A stretch of DNA of 23,233 nucleotides from Treponema sp. Its GTDB lineage: Bacteria > Spirochaetota > Spirochaetia > Treponematales > Breznakiellaceae. A program made the position numbers and the translations under genes. The notes under the pieces were generated by a model that had not been told where the DNA came from, ran no database searches, and worked only from the letters and a program-made list of their open reading frames with translations. The DNA is taken from assembly GCA_031255615.1 (NCBI GenBank), contig JAIRSD010000072.1:1-23233 (forward strand), read 5' to 3'. Shown here one piece after another: positions 14,989 to 22,445 of this stretch; the first letter of the stretch is position 1, and each line of letters opens with the position of its first letter.

Positions 14989-15708
14989 ATGGTAAATTTG
15001 AAAGTCCTGGGGGCGTTCTGTACGGCTTTTCTTGTCCTTGCGTCTGCGTTATGGGCCCAGAGCCCCGGTCGTGAAATGTCGGTGGAAGAGTCCTACTTGC
15101 AGGAGTCCAATGAGATCAAAATCATCAGAGACCAGATCCGGGGCAGCAGCGAGGACCAAAAGCTGCTGGCCCTGGCCTTTATCAAAGATGCTATTGAACG
15201 CGGAAACGACAGGGAAGAGATACGGGAGTCCCTGGAATACCTTGCCACCGAGGGCACCATCGTATTAGTCAGGGAAAACGGCAGGCTTATAAACAACTAT
15301 CCCCTGGTGAGGAAACAGGCGGTGGAGTATTTGGGGGATCTGGGCACCGAGGAATCGAAAAACACCCTGATCAAGATTCTTAAATCCGACAACGAGTCTA
15401 TGGTGCTGGCGGAGGCCTTTAAGTCCCTGGCCAGGATCGGAATCAACGAAAGGGACGAGACGGTCAACGAGATTACCAACGTGGTACGCCACTACCACTC
15501 CCTGGCGGCCAATAAACCGGATGAATACCTGATCTACACCGCCCTGGATGCTTATGAACAGCTTGCGTTAAGCACCAATATCAGCGATCAGTACACGCTG
15601 GAGGTCATCACCAATATTATGACGGGGCCCTACCAGAAAAAGGTGCGGGACCGGGCCCGGGAAGTTCTGACCGTGTTGTTCAACAAGGGTAAATCCGGCG
15701 GCAGGTGA
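14989..15708 (+). CDS. Secreted HEAT-repeat protein
   Basis: This 239-residue protein has a signal peptide (core FCTAFLVLASALWAQ, likely cleavage after about residue 24). Helical HEAT-type repeats follow, clearest at VRKQAVEYLGDLGTEESKN, MVLAEAFKSLARIGI and the C-terminal VRDRAREVLTVLF. Such scaffolds bind proteins and have no catalytic residues. It is probably periplasmic. The ATG has AAGGAG 8-9 bases upstream. It is likely co-expressed with the lipoprotein 147 bases upstream, as no clear separate promoter was found. The tRNA promoter begins one base after its stop codon. Confidence 0.8.
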   Translation: MVNLKVLGAFCTAFLVLASALWAQSPGREMSVEESYLQESNEIKIIRDQIRGSSEDQKLLALAFIKDAIERGNDREEIRESLEYLATEGTIVLVRENGRLINNYPLVRKQAVEYLGDLGTEESKNTLIKILKSDNESMVLAEAFKSLARIGINERDETVNEITNVVRHYHSLAANKPDEYLIYTALDAYEQLALSTNISDQYTLEVITNIMTGPYQKKVRDRAREVLTVLFNKGKSGGR

Positions 15709-15737
15709 TTGACAAGAAGTTCCATTTTTCTTATAGT
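15709..15737 (+). promoter_or_regulatory. Promoter of tRNA-Glu
   Basis: A perfect TTGACA (15709-15714), a 17-base spacer, then TATAGT (15732-15737). The predicted start near 15744 gives a leader of about 42 bases before the mature tRNA 5' end. Confidence 0.75.
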
Positions 15738-15762
15738 AGTATGAGAATTCTGTTAATAAAGG

Positions 15763-15785
15763 CCGTCCCCCCGGACGGTTCTTTT
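15763..15785 (+). terminator. Terminator-like hairpin in the tRNA-Glu leader
   Basis: A 6-bp perfect stem (CCGTCC 15763-15768 with GGACGG 15773-15778), a CCCC loop and TTCTTTT end one base before the tRNA. It may terminate the HEAT-repeat transcript, or act as an attenuator or processing element in the tRNA leader, because the tRNA promoter lies upstream of it. Confidence 0.55.
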
Positions 15786-15857
15786 GTCTCCATCGTCTAG
15801 TGGTTAGGACATCGGGTTTTCATCCCGACAACAGGGGTTCGACTCCCCTTGGAGATG
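15786..15857 (+). tRNA. tRNA-Glu (UUC)
   Basis: The acceptor stem is GTCTCCA with TGGAGAT (the first pair is G-U), and the discriminator is G73. The D arm contains TCTAGTGGTTAGGA. The anticodon stem is TCGGG/CCCGA around a 7-base loop with anticodon TTC at 15819-15821, and the T arm is AGGGG-TTCGACT-CCCCT. The gene does not encode the 3' CCA. Confidence 0.95.
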
Positions 15858-15907
15858 TAGCCTCCCCTGGAAGGAAGCCCTGCCGGGGATCCCCCCGGAC
15901 AAATTGC

Positions 15908-17155
15908 CTACATTTTTAGCTTGTTTCGTATGATTTGGCGGAATTCGTGGACTCCCTCATTGTCCGGGTCCAGGTCCAGGGAAGCCTCGCAGTCCGCCAG
16001 GGCCGCGGGGTAGTCTCCGATATGGTAAAAAGCCTGGCCCCTCCGAAACAGACAAAAGGCCTGGTACGGATTGACGGCCAGGGACAGGGAAAAATCTTCC
16101 ACCGCCTGGACATAGCGGCGCATGACCGCCCAGACCACCCCCCGGTAATAGGCGGCCTTGTATGAGTTCTTGTCCCATTCGAGGGAACTGGAAAAGTCGT
16201 CAATCGCCTCCTGGTACATCGACTGGGCAAAGTAGGCCATACCCCGGTGTTTGTGAATGAGGGAGCGGATGGTATCGCTTATCCCCATCTCCAGGATGCG
16301 GCTGTAGAAGGTTACGGCCTCGTCAAAACGGTTTCTGTTATGGGCGTACAGGGCGTTAAGGAGCAGATCGTCCACGGTGCCGCCGAGGGAAGGCGCGAAA
16401 TCCTGGGGGTCCTCCCGGGGGGAAGATTCCCGGGATTCCTCCCCGTCCTTCCCGGATAAGAGCAGGGCGTCGGTGGACTCCTCGATTTTCTGATAGAACG
16501 ATTCCCGCCGTTTTCCCAGTTCCCCATTGAGCTGCCGCTGGTATCCCCGAATCTCCTGAAAAATGGTGTCCGCCAGGGAAAGGCTGGCGTTTACCGCCGC
16601 GAGTTTCCGTTTCATCGGTTCATCAAAGGGGGTAAATTCCGCCTTGTAGACGAGTTCGTGTTCCACCTCCGCCCAGGCGTCCTGGAGGATGGTCCGAACC
16701 TGAATTTCCATCAGCCTGCAGCCGCAGTCCCCCCGATCTTCCCGGATTGATTGCGGAATGTTTATCAAAAAGTGGGTGGATTCGTAACCGAATTCCTTAA
16801 AGGAATAACCGGCCCCCTTGCGTTCAATTTCCACCACCTCATAATCATTCCGGATGATCTTCTCCACCTCCTTCGTGTCCTCCAGGAAGGGGCATACCAC
16901 CCGCAGGCCGATGAGATCGGTAATGACGGGGGATTCGGCGGCGCCGGACGCCGCCTTGAGGATGCCGATATATTTTTTATAAAAGCTGGCAAAATTCTTA
17001 AGCCGGCCCTTTACTAGGATTCGCGAGCTGAGGTGGGAAAATTTCGTCTCCAACTGGGATTCCAGATCGCGGATGACCAGGATCCGGATAGGCTCGTATG
17101 TTCGGTATTCTTCCCGCAGCGTCTTTCTGCTCGGCGGGGGTAGCGTATTGCCCAT
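15908..17155 (-). CDS. RelA/SpoT-type (p)ppGpp synthetase with C-terminal TPRs
   Basis: This 415-residue protein has a RelA_SpoT synthetase domain (about residues 30-200) with VKGRLKN, TDLIGLRVV (metal aspartate), GYESTH, and EIQVRT plus AWAEVEHELVYK (catalytic glutamate). All expected synthetase residues are present. There is no HD hydrolase domain and no TGS/ACT, so it resembles a small alarmone synthetase. A charged linker leads to about four TPRs (residues 280-410), which probably sense a protein partner. The ATG at 17155 is chosen because the frame upstream to 17290 reads through an intrinsic terminator (17186-17214). No good Shine-Dalgarno precedes it. The combination suggests alarmone synthesis gated by protein-protein contact (inference). 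Confidence 0.87.
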   Translation of the reverse strand: MGNTLPPPSRKTLREEYRTYEPIRILVIRDLESQLETKFSHLSSRILVKGRLKNFASFYKKYIGILKAASGAAESPVITDLIGLRVVCPFLEDTKEVEKIIRNDYEVVEIERKGAGYSFKEFGYESTHFLINIPQSIREDRGDCGCRLMEIQVRTILQDAWAEVEHELVYKAEFTPFDEPMKRKLAAVNASLSLADTIFQEIRGYQRQLNGELGKRRESFYQKIEESTDALLLSGKDGEESRESSPREDPQDFAPSLGGTVDDLLLNALYAHNRNRFDEAVTFYSRILEMGISDTIRSLIHKHRGMAYFAQSMYQEAIDDFSSSLEWDKNSYKAAYYRGVVWAVMRRYVQAVEDFSLSLAVNPYQAFCLFRRGQAFYHIGDYPAALADCEASLDLDPDNEGVHEFRQIIRNKLKM

Positions 17156-17185
17156 TAAAAAACCATTCAGACTCCGCGAACCAGC

Positions 17186-17214
17186 GAAAAAAAGGCTGTC
17201 TTTCGACAGCCTTT
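17186..17214 (-). terminator. Intrinsic terminator between flaA and the alarmone synthetase gene
   Basis: On the minus strand, a 10-bp perfect stem (plus arms AAAGGCTGTC 17191-17200 and GACAGCCTTT 17205-17214, 4-base loop) runs into seven T. It lies 31 bases upstream of the chosen synthetase ATG, so it is either the second flaA terminator or an attenuator in the synthetase leader. Confidence 0.88.
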
Positions 17215-17289
17215 CTAGCCAACAAGCCCGTTTAGATCCCATTACTGCGGACTGTCCAAAAACCGGCTGGTTATCGAACAAGTCTTGCA

Positions 17290-17322
17290 AAACGCGCGGC
17301 TTCCAAGGAAGCCCGCGCGTTT
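17290..17322 (-). terminator. Hairpin terminator downstream of flaA
   Basis: A 14-15-bp stem rich in GCGCG with one bulged C (17290-17304 with 17307-17322) lies 49 bases past the flaA stop. Short T-tracts follow on both strands (TTTTGC on minus, TTTCTTCGTTTTT on plus), so it could act in either direction. Confidence 0.75.
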
Positions 17323-17370
17323 CTTCGTTTTTGCGGCTGCTATTCGAAAACCAGAGTTTCCGAATAACCC

Positions 17371-18429
17371 CTATTCATTAACCGTGGGCGTCGGTGTAAA
17401 GCTGTCTTCCTTGGCCCGTTTCTGATCTTCCAGATACCGGAGGACCTGATTCTTGCCGAAACGATCCATTTCGTATATCTTCTTCTCGGTCTCCCGGTCG
17501 TAGATGATGTGCCACACGGCCTCGTCGTTGATGTCCCTGCTGGCGGGATCGGCCACCGCGCGGTCGTAAATAATCTTTACATCCTTGAAGTAGCTGATAA
17601 AATCGCCCCCGATAGCGTCGGCATCCCGATGGAGGATGAAGCCGCCGAACTTAACGAAGGGGGTGGCATAGGGATAGAGGGGATAGATCCGCATTTCCCG
17701 GTTCCGAACCTCGGAAATGTACTGGGGATTGTTCCAGCGGAGGGGCTTCCAGCCTTCATAGTTCAGATAGCCCATAAAATAGGTCTTTTCGGTTCCCTGG
17801 CTGTCGACAAGGACGACGGACAAACCGTGGGGGAAGTTAAGGCCGTAGGCGTTGACTTCGACAGATTTAATCGTTCCCACGTTTTTCACCACCCCGTAGG
17901 CGGGCTGGGTGAGATCCACCTTTCCATCATCTCCGGCGGGAGATTCGAAGCGGCTGGGGCCGATAATGCCGTCGCCCTCGGCCGGCTGGATATTCCCGTC
18001 CTGATCAACCTCCGCCGTCGGTTCAAAGGCGGGGATGTCGAAGGGAGGACGGATCCAAGCCTTGGAATAGGCGGGGCCCAGGGGATAATGAACCCGGACG
18101 CCCATCACCGTACCCCACTGCTGGGATTCGGAGGACCGGACAAAGCTATCGCGGATATTCTCCACCGTCCGGGAAGAAGCGGAAAGCCTCACCTCCCAAT
18201 TCGGGAGGGCAAGGGAAGTTTTCATCACCGCCAACTGATCTTCCGTGAAACCGCCGCCCGCTACGTTGGCAAAATCCATCAGGGTCCGACCGTGTTGTGT
18301 AGGATTGCCCTCCTGGTCGGCCATGATATCCGCATCTAACGTGGAAAAGTCAATAAGAATCGCCTCATCCGCGAAGAGGGAACCCGCCAGGAACAGCACC
18401 ACAGCGACAAGAATGAATATCCGTTTCAT
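17371..18429 (-). CDS. flaA: Flagellar filament outer layer (sheath) protein FlaA
   Basis: FlaA coats the FlaB core of spirochaete periplasmic flagella and affects filament shape and stiffness. The 352-residue product has a standard signal peptide (residues 1-20, ending SLFA before DEAILIDF). FlaA-typical stretches follow, such as NWEVRLSASSRTVENIRDS, GVRVHYPLGPAYSKAWI, the VKNVGTIKSVEVNAYGLNFPH region and KFGGFILHRDAD. The acidic C-terminus ends in a short Thr/Pro tail. AGGAG lies 6 bases before the ATG. A consensus promoter sits about 63-90 bases upstream and hairpins follow the stop, so it is transcribed alone at high level. The upstream amidase and GerMN genes match the T. pallidum TP0247-TP0249 order. 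Confidence 0.96.
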   Translation of the reverse strand: MKRIFILVAVVLFLAGSLFADEAILIDFSTLDADIMADQEGNPTQHGRTLMDFANVAGGGFTEDQLAVMKTSLALPNWEVRLSASSRTVENIRDSFVRSSESQQWGTVMGVRVHYPLGPAYSKAWIRPPFDIPAFEPTAEVDQDGNIQPAEGDGIIGPSRFESPAGDDGKVDLTQPAYGVVKNVGTIKSVEVNAYGLNFPHGLSVVLVDSQGTEKTYFMGYLNYEGWKPLRWNNPQYISEVRNREMRIYPLYPYATPFVKFGGFILHRDADAIGGDFISYFKDVKIIYDRAVADPASRDINDEAVWHIIYDRETEKKIYEMDRFGKNQVLRYLEDQKRAKEDSFTPTPTVNE

Positions 18430-18491
18430 TCATTACTCCTTTCTACCCACACCTTTTACAGATGCGTTAATGCTCGACCGTTTATCTTTCC

Positions 18492-18519
18492 AGTATACAA
18501 ACCCCACGGGATTTGTCAA
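18492..18519 (-). promoter_or_regulatory. Promoter of flaA
   Basis: On the minus strand, TTGACA (18519-18514), 16 bases, then TATACT (18497-18492). The predicted start is near 18485, giving a leader of about 55 bases ending in a strong ribosome site. It is sigma70-like rather than the sigma28 flagellin type. Confidence 0.75.
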
Positions 18520-18585
18520 CGCTTTTGCTCGGAATTCCGGGCGGTTCCCGGTTCAGAGCCGGTCTTTCCCGCATTGGAATCCCGT

Positions 18586-18884
18586 TTCCCCGCCCGGCCA
18601 AGAACGGCGGGGAACAGCGAAAGCCGAACCGCAGCGCGCTGCGGTTTTCGGAGTTTCGCGAAGCGAAACTCCACCCAAACAGGCCGGCACGGAGGCCGGG
18701 CTGTATCCAAATATAGGACCTGGCGCGGGGAGCGCGGCAAGTCCGAAGGCGCAAAACGGCAGGGACGCCGTTTTGCGCCCGCGCAAGGGATAGAAGCGGA
18801 ATTCCCCGACCCCGGAGGGGCGGGGAATTGGAGCGGATAGCCCGGTTTTTTGCGGCCCGCCGCAAAAAATGCGCCCAAACATTC
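18586..18884 (-). repeat. Modular hairpin array, copy 3 (inverted)
   Basis: Read on the minus strand, it shows the same connector order as the other copies. GAATGTTTGGGCGCA leads to an 11-bp hairpin identical in arm sequence to copy 1 (18846-18856 with 18859-18869). CCGGGCTATCC (about 18845-18835) follows, then a palindrome of AATTCCCCG type, and ATCCCTTGCGCGGG. Next come a 13-bp perfect hairpin (18748-18760 with 18767-18779), TTGGATACAG, GC-rich hairpins, the GGAGTTTCGC hairpin shared with copy 1 (18650-18672), and hairpins at 18627-18646 and 18586-18614. It occupies most of the gene-free gap 18430-18949 between the GerMN gene and the flaA promoter. Confidence 0.9.
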
Positions 18885-18949
18885 GGAATCCGCCCGAACA
18901 CCTCTCTCCAGAACGGGAATCGGCCCCCGAATTCCGCGGAGACCGGAAT

Positions 18950-19459
18950 TCAGCGCCTTCCCAGGCTGTCCGCGAAGGCCCTGTTCCCGCCGGTGAAGAT
19001 GCTGACATCCCGGACGTAGGGGAAATTTCGCAGGATTCCCTGGTAAAGGGTCTCAAAACCTTCGAAAACTCCTTCCCGGGAGGCCGGAAACCCCTGTTCC
19101 GAAAGGGGCAGCGCGGCGGATTCGGAAAGGCCGGCGTATACCACGCCGTCCCGGTACAGGAGGGACCGCAGTCTGGTCTCCTTCGGGAAGGGGGGGGCCA
19201 AATCGGGAGATTCCGGTCCCAGAAGGAACTCCTCCACATACCTGGTTATATCGTCTTCCCTGTTCCCCGAACGGGGGAGCATACGATCCTCCACCATTAT
19301 CGACCGATCCGTCGCAAAATAGAAGACAAATGTTCGTCTTACATGCCCGGTATACAGGAAATCGCCCAGGGCGAAGATGCCTGCCAGCAGGAGGCCGATC
19401 AGGGGCCCGGTCATTCTTTTTTTAAATCCGCGGACGGATGAAACAGACTTTACGCTCAC
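18950..19459 (-). CDS. GerMN-domain membrane-anchored protein
   Basis: Residues after one N-terminal membrane helix (GPLIGLLLAGIFALGDFLYTG) form a GerMN-like domain. It has DDITRYVEEFLLGP, FPKETRLRSLLYRDGVVYAGLS and a C-terminal FPYVRDVSIFTGG strand. Such domains occur in periplasmic or spore-envelope proteins near peptidoglycan enzymes. The position directly after the amidase and before flaA corresponds to T. pallidum TP0248. The start is uncertain. The GTG at 19459 lies 7 bases after the amidase stop and is chosen for coupling. A TTG at 19513 (overlapping the amidase by 47 bases) and an ATG at 19414 (no ribosome site) are alternatives. Confidence 0.78.
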   Translation of the reverse strand: MSVKSVSSVRGFKKRMTGPLIGLLLAGIFALGDFLYTGHVRRTFVFYFATDRSIMVEDRMLPRSGNREDDITRYVEEFLLGPESPDLAPPFPKETRLRSLLYRDGVVYAGLSESAALPLSEQGFPASREGVFEGFETLYQGILRNFPYVRDVSIFTGGNRAFADSLGRR

Positions 19460-19466
19460 GCTACGC

Positions 19467-20594
19467 TCATTGGATGGCGGTGAAGCCTCCGGTTCGTTCA
19501 AAGACGCCGACAAAATCGACGATCCCTTTATAGATCGCTTCGGAGAATCTCATCAAGTACGCGGGGTCCGCCATAATCGCCGCGTCCTCCCGGTTGGTAA
19601 CGAAGGGGAGTTCGACCAGTACGGCGGGCATCTGGGCGTTCCGCACCACAAACCACTTTTCCGCCTTGAGGCCCCGGTTGGGGACCCGGGCGCCGAGGGC
19701 CTCTTCCATCCGGTTCAGGATGTTCCGGCCCATGAGGATGCTTTCGGTGGTGAATTCCTCCTCTATCATCCGGTTGACGATGGCGGCGGACTCGCCGTAC
19801 TTCGATCTGTCGATGAGTTCCCGGCGGTAGTCGGGGTCCAGATACCAGACTTCGAAGCCCCGGGCGTTCTTGTTGAGGGAGGAATTGGCGTGGATGGAGA
19901 TGAAGATCACCGCCTCGTTTTCCTCCAGGGGCACCGAATTGGCCAGTTCTACCCGGTCGGGGAGGCTGGGGAAGGTATCCCGATCCCTGGTAAGGAGTAT
20001 CCGTTTGCCGGGGTAGGTCCGCCGGAGAAGGGCGTGGACCTCCCTGGACACCTGGAGGGTTATCTCTTTTTCGATGAGGGATTCTCCGCCGGGGCCGGTG
20101 GATCTGCCTATGGCTCCGGGATCCTTGCCGCCGTGGCCGGGGTCCACAATGATTGCGGCGATCCGAAAGGAGGAGCTTTCCGTGACGGGGGGCCGTTCCG
20201 TCTGGGGAAAGAGGACCTGGTTCGCCAGGAGGACGAAGGATTCCGGGAAAAAGAGGGAACCCTGGGACAGGTAGGGGAGGGGTACGGCGTAAAGATCCTT
20301 TCCGTCCAGGAGAAAGAAGCCCTCCTCTCCCGATTTTCCGGTCAGGAAGGAGATGTTGTGGGAGGAGGTGCTGAAGACTCCGGCGCCGAAAAGGGGGTCC
20401 CAGCGGAATTCGGCGGCCCCCGGGGGGCCGGTTCCCTCTCCGTTCCCCTTCCCCAGGAGGGTCAGGGTTTCGTCCAGGGAGAGGATGCCGGTATTTTCGG
20501 AGAGAATCCCCAGATTCTCCGCCCCCGGGGCCGCCGCCGCGTTTCGGAGGAGCAAGAGGAGGAGAATAAGGGCGGTTTTTCCGAATGTTGCCAC
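19467..20594 (-). CDS. N-acetylmuramoyl-L-alanine amidase (Amidase_3)
   Basis: This zinc amidase cleaves the bond between muramic acid and the stem peptide, separating daughter cells or remodelling the wall. The 375-residue product has a signal peptide (Leu-rich core, residues 6-16, then Ala-rich). A beta-rich N-terminal region (about 35-135) resembles a copper-amine-oxidase-N-type module. The Amidase_3 domain follows, with DPGHGGKDPGAIG (H154), EKEITL (a metal Glu at 175 or 177), FISIHAN (H235) and the catalytic VELPFVTN (E328). An insertion at about 262-305, helical and acidic, is the place where regulatory helices sit in AmiC-type enzymes. The start is a GTG with GGGGGA upstream. It is first in the amidase-GerMN pair. 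Confidence 0.94.
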   Translation of the reverse strand: MATFGKTALILLLLLLRNAAAAPGAENLGILSENTGILSLDETLTLLGKGNGEGTGPPGAAEFRWDPLFGAGVFSTSSHNISFLTGKSGEEGFFLLDGKDLYAVPLPYLSQGSLFFPESFVLLANQVLFPQTERPPVTESSSFRIAAIIVDPGHGGKDPGAIGRSTGPGGESLIEKEITLQVSREVHALLRRTYPGKRILLTRDRDTFPSLPDRVELANSVPLEENEAVIFISIHANSSLNKNARGFEVWYLDPDYRRELIDRSKYGESAAIVNRMIEEEFTTESILMGRNILNRMEEALGARVPNRGLKAEKWFVVRNAQMPAVLVELPFVTNREDAAIMADPAYLMRFSEAIYKGIVDFVGVFERTGGFTAIQ

Positions 20595-20687
20595 GGATCC
20601 CCCGGAACATATATGCCTGAAGCCGTTCCAACACCTCGGTTTTTGGATGACAAGCGGGGTTTGTCGGGCTTCCCTGATATAGATAGA

Positions 20688-20717
20688 GTTGTTTGGAAAC
20701 GCCGGTTTCCAAACAAC
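20688..20717. repeat. Perfect 13-bp inverted repeat upstream of the amidase
   Basis: GTTGTTTGGAAAC (20688-20700) and its exact reverse complement (20705-20717) are separated by GCCG. It lies about 95 bases before the amidase start in the gap 20595-20807, which has no gene. It could be an operator or a stable hairpin. There is no T-run next to it. Confidence 0.8.
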
Positions 20718-20730
20718 GGCCGCTGAAAAG

Positions 20731-20769
20731 GGGCCTGTTCAATATGCAGCCGGATTATCGAACAGGCCC
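20731..20769 (-). terminator. Inverted repeat after the ATP-grasp gene, probable terminator
   Basis: GGGCCTGTTC (20731-20740) and GAACAGGCCC (20760-20769) are perfectly complementary across a 19-base loop. On the minus strand the stem is followed by CCTTTTC, 39 bases beyond the ATP-grasp stop. The long loop makes the terminator call moderate. The same word GGGCCTGTTC also occurs at 14843-14852. Confidence 0.5.
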
Positions 20770-20807
20770 GGTATCTATTCACAAGATCGGTTTTTTTATG
20801 GACAAAC

Positions 20808-22427
20808 TCAATTATCGAGAAAGTAAAGCGCCCCCTGATAGCCGCCCCGGACGAGGGCGGCCCAAAAGCTCCGGCCCAGGAGGGGGTTTCCGCCGCCGAG
20901 GGGCAGGCTGAGGCCGGATAATTCCCTTACCGCCTTCAGGGTTTCCTCGACGCTGCGGCCCATGTAATCGCGGAGTCCGCTGGAGGCGAATTCCGGGAAG
21001 GGGATGATTCCGGCGCCGGAGAGGGATCCGGCGGAAGGGCGGGGGGGATCGGGGATCCGGGCCAGGGCGGCCCGCAGCCGGGGTTCCAGGCTAAAGGCGG
21101 GGGGGGGGAAGGCCGGTTCCCCCAGACCGGGGCCCTCCCCTGAATCTCCGGGCCGCTCCGTTCCGGCCCCTCCGCTTGAAGCGGGGGAAGGGGCGGCGAG
21201 GAAGGCGTCGGTGGCGGGGTTGCGGGGTTCCAGGCGGATAAGGATGGACCGGGCGGCCTGCTCCGCGGCCCGGACCGCATCTTCCCGGCGGGGGGCGCAG
21301 GCAATAACGTTGCCGCCCTTGGAGACGTTGTTTTCCGGGAATTGGATGTCCCTGCCCGCCCCGGTTCGGATGAAAAGATCCCGGACTCCGGCTTCGGCTG
21401 TGTTTACGCCTTCTATGCCGGCAACGGAACGGACCCGTCCGGGGATGGAGATAAAGGCCCGTTCGGCGCAGGTCCAGGAACGGGTGGGGGCAAGGCCCTC
21501 GGGACGGCGGCCCAGGGCGGCCTGGACAGCCCCCCGGATGGGCTGGACTCCCGACGAATAGGGATAGGTCCAGCCGGACATGTAGCCGCCCGAAAGCCGG
21601 GCGGCGGTCTCTCCAATCATGGGGCCGCCGGGGCTCAGCTTTACGTCCCCCTTGGCAGCCCCCCGGCAGCCCTTTCCGGCGATTCCCAGGGCCCGGACCG
21701 CGGCCTTGAAGGTTTCCAGGAGGGCCTGCTGGTCTCCGGGGGGAGCATTGGTGGGCATGGTGTGGCCCATTTCGATGAAGTAGGGGGGGAAGAAGATATG
21801 CCGGTCCGCCAGGCCGCAGATAATTATGTCATCGTCGTAAACGACGGCGTCCACGGAGAATTCCGGTCCTTCCATGAAATCTTCCACGATGGCCCGGCGG
21901 GAACGGGAAAAATTCAGGGCTTCGATGAGGGCTTTCTCCACCTCCGCCGGGGAATCTACCCGGCGGCAGCCCCTGCTCCCCATGTTGTCCACCGGTTTTA
22001 CGACCGCCGGGAGGGAAAGATCCGCCGGAATTTCGGCGGGGCTGGAAAGGACCCGGTAGGCCGGGGAGGGAACCCCCGCCTTCTCAAAGCAGGCGCGCAT
22101 CCGGCCCTTGTCCGAGGCATTCAGGGCCGCCTCGTAGGGGATTCCGGGCAGCCCCAGCCGCTCCGCAACCCAGGCCACGGAGCTGGAAAAATCCGTTCCC
22201 GCGGTCATGATTCCCCCCAGATTCCCCTCCGCCTGGAGGGAACGGCCCAGGGTTTCAATTCCTTCCTTGTCCTTAAGGTCGATTTGCTCGAAACGATCCG
22301 CCAGGGGCGCGTTAAGGGCCCCGCTGTCGGCATCCACTACCACGGTGTAGAGATCCATTTCCTTCGCAATCCTGATGACCGGTCCCTGCATGACGCCGGC
22401 CCCTAAAATAATAATCCGCGTCTTCAT
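20808..22427 (-). CDS. ATP-grasp superfamily ligase, substrate unknown
   Basis: This 539-residue protein begins with a Rossmann-like pre-ATP-grasp half (RIIILGAGVMQGPVIRIAKE, residues 4-23). The ATP-grasp fold follows with VVKPVDNMGSRGC (142-154, ATP lysine and glycine loop), VEDFMEGPEFSVDAV (181-195), DVKLSPGGPMIGETAARLSGG (about 261-281) and a C-terminal lobe to ~400. The metal-site pattern E-x-A-A-R, instead of E-x-N-x-R, is the form seen in amino-acid-ligase-type ATP-grasp_4 enzymes. A Gly/Pro/Ser-rich linker (about 405-445) joins an extra C-terminal region of ~90 residues that I do not recognise. AAGGA lies 8 bases before the ATG. It appears to be a single-gene unit. Carboxylate-amine ligation is inferred; the substrate is not readable from sequence. 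Confidence 0.82.
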   Translation of the reverse strand: MKTRIIILGAGVMQGPVIRIAKEMDLYTVVVDADSGALNAPLADRFEQIDLKDKEGIETLGRSLQAEGNLGGIMTAGTDFSSSVAWVAERLGLPGIPYEAALNASDKGRMRACFEKAGVPSPAYRVLSSPAEIPADLSLPAVVKPVDNMGSRGCRRVDSPAEVEKALIEALNFSRSRRAIVEDFMEGPEFSVDAVVYDDDIIICGLADRHIFFPPYFIEMGHTMPTNAPPGDQQALLETFKAAVRALGIAGKGCRGAAKGDVKLSPGGPMIGETAARLSGGYMSGWTYPYSSGVQPIRGAVQAALGRRPEGLAPTRSWTCAERAFISIPGRVRSVAGIEGVNTAEAGVRDLFIRTGAGRDIQFPENNVSKGGNVIACAPRREDAVRAAEQAARSILIRLEPRNPATDAFLAAPSPASSGGAGTERPGDSGEGPGLGEPAFPPPAFSLEPRLRAALARIPDPPRPSAGSLSGAGIIPFPEFASSGLRDYMGRSVEETLKAVRELSGLSLPLGGGNPLLGRSFWAALVRGGYQGALYFLDN

Positions 22428-22445
22428 CTGCGATTCCTTAACTTT

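Noticed and set aside
15857..15907. Terminator after tRNA-Glu
   Set aside because: A CCGGGG/CCCCGG stem is present at about 15885-15898, but no T-run follows it on either strand.
20731..20769. Miniature inverted-repeat transposable element
   Set aside because: The arms enclose only 19 bases and no target duplication is visible, so a hairpin or terminator is the simpler reading.
21342..22406. 354-residue plus-strand ORF opposite the ATP-grasp gene
   Set aside because: It is Gly/Ala/Pro-rich with no start signal and is a complement of a conserved coding region.
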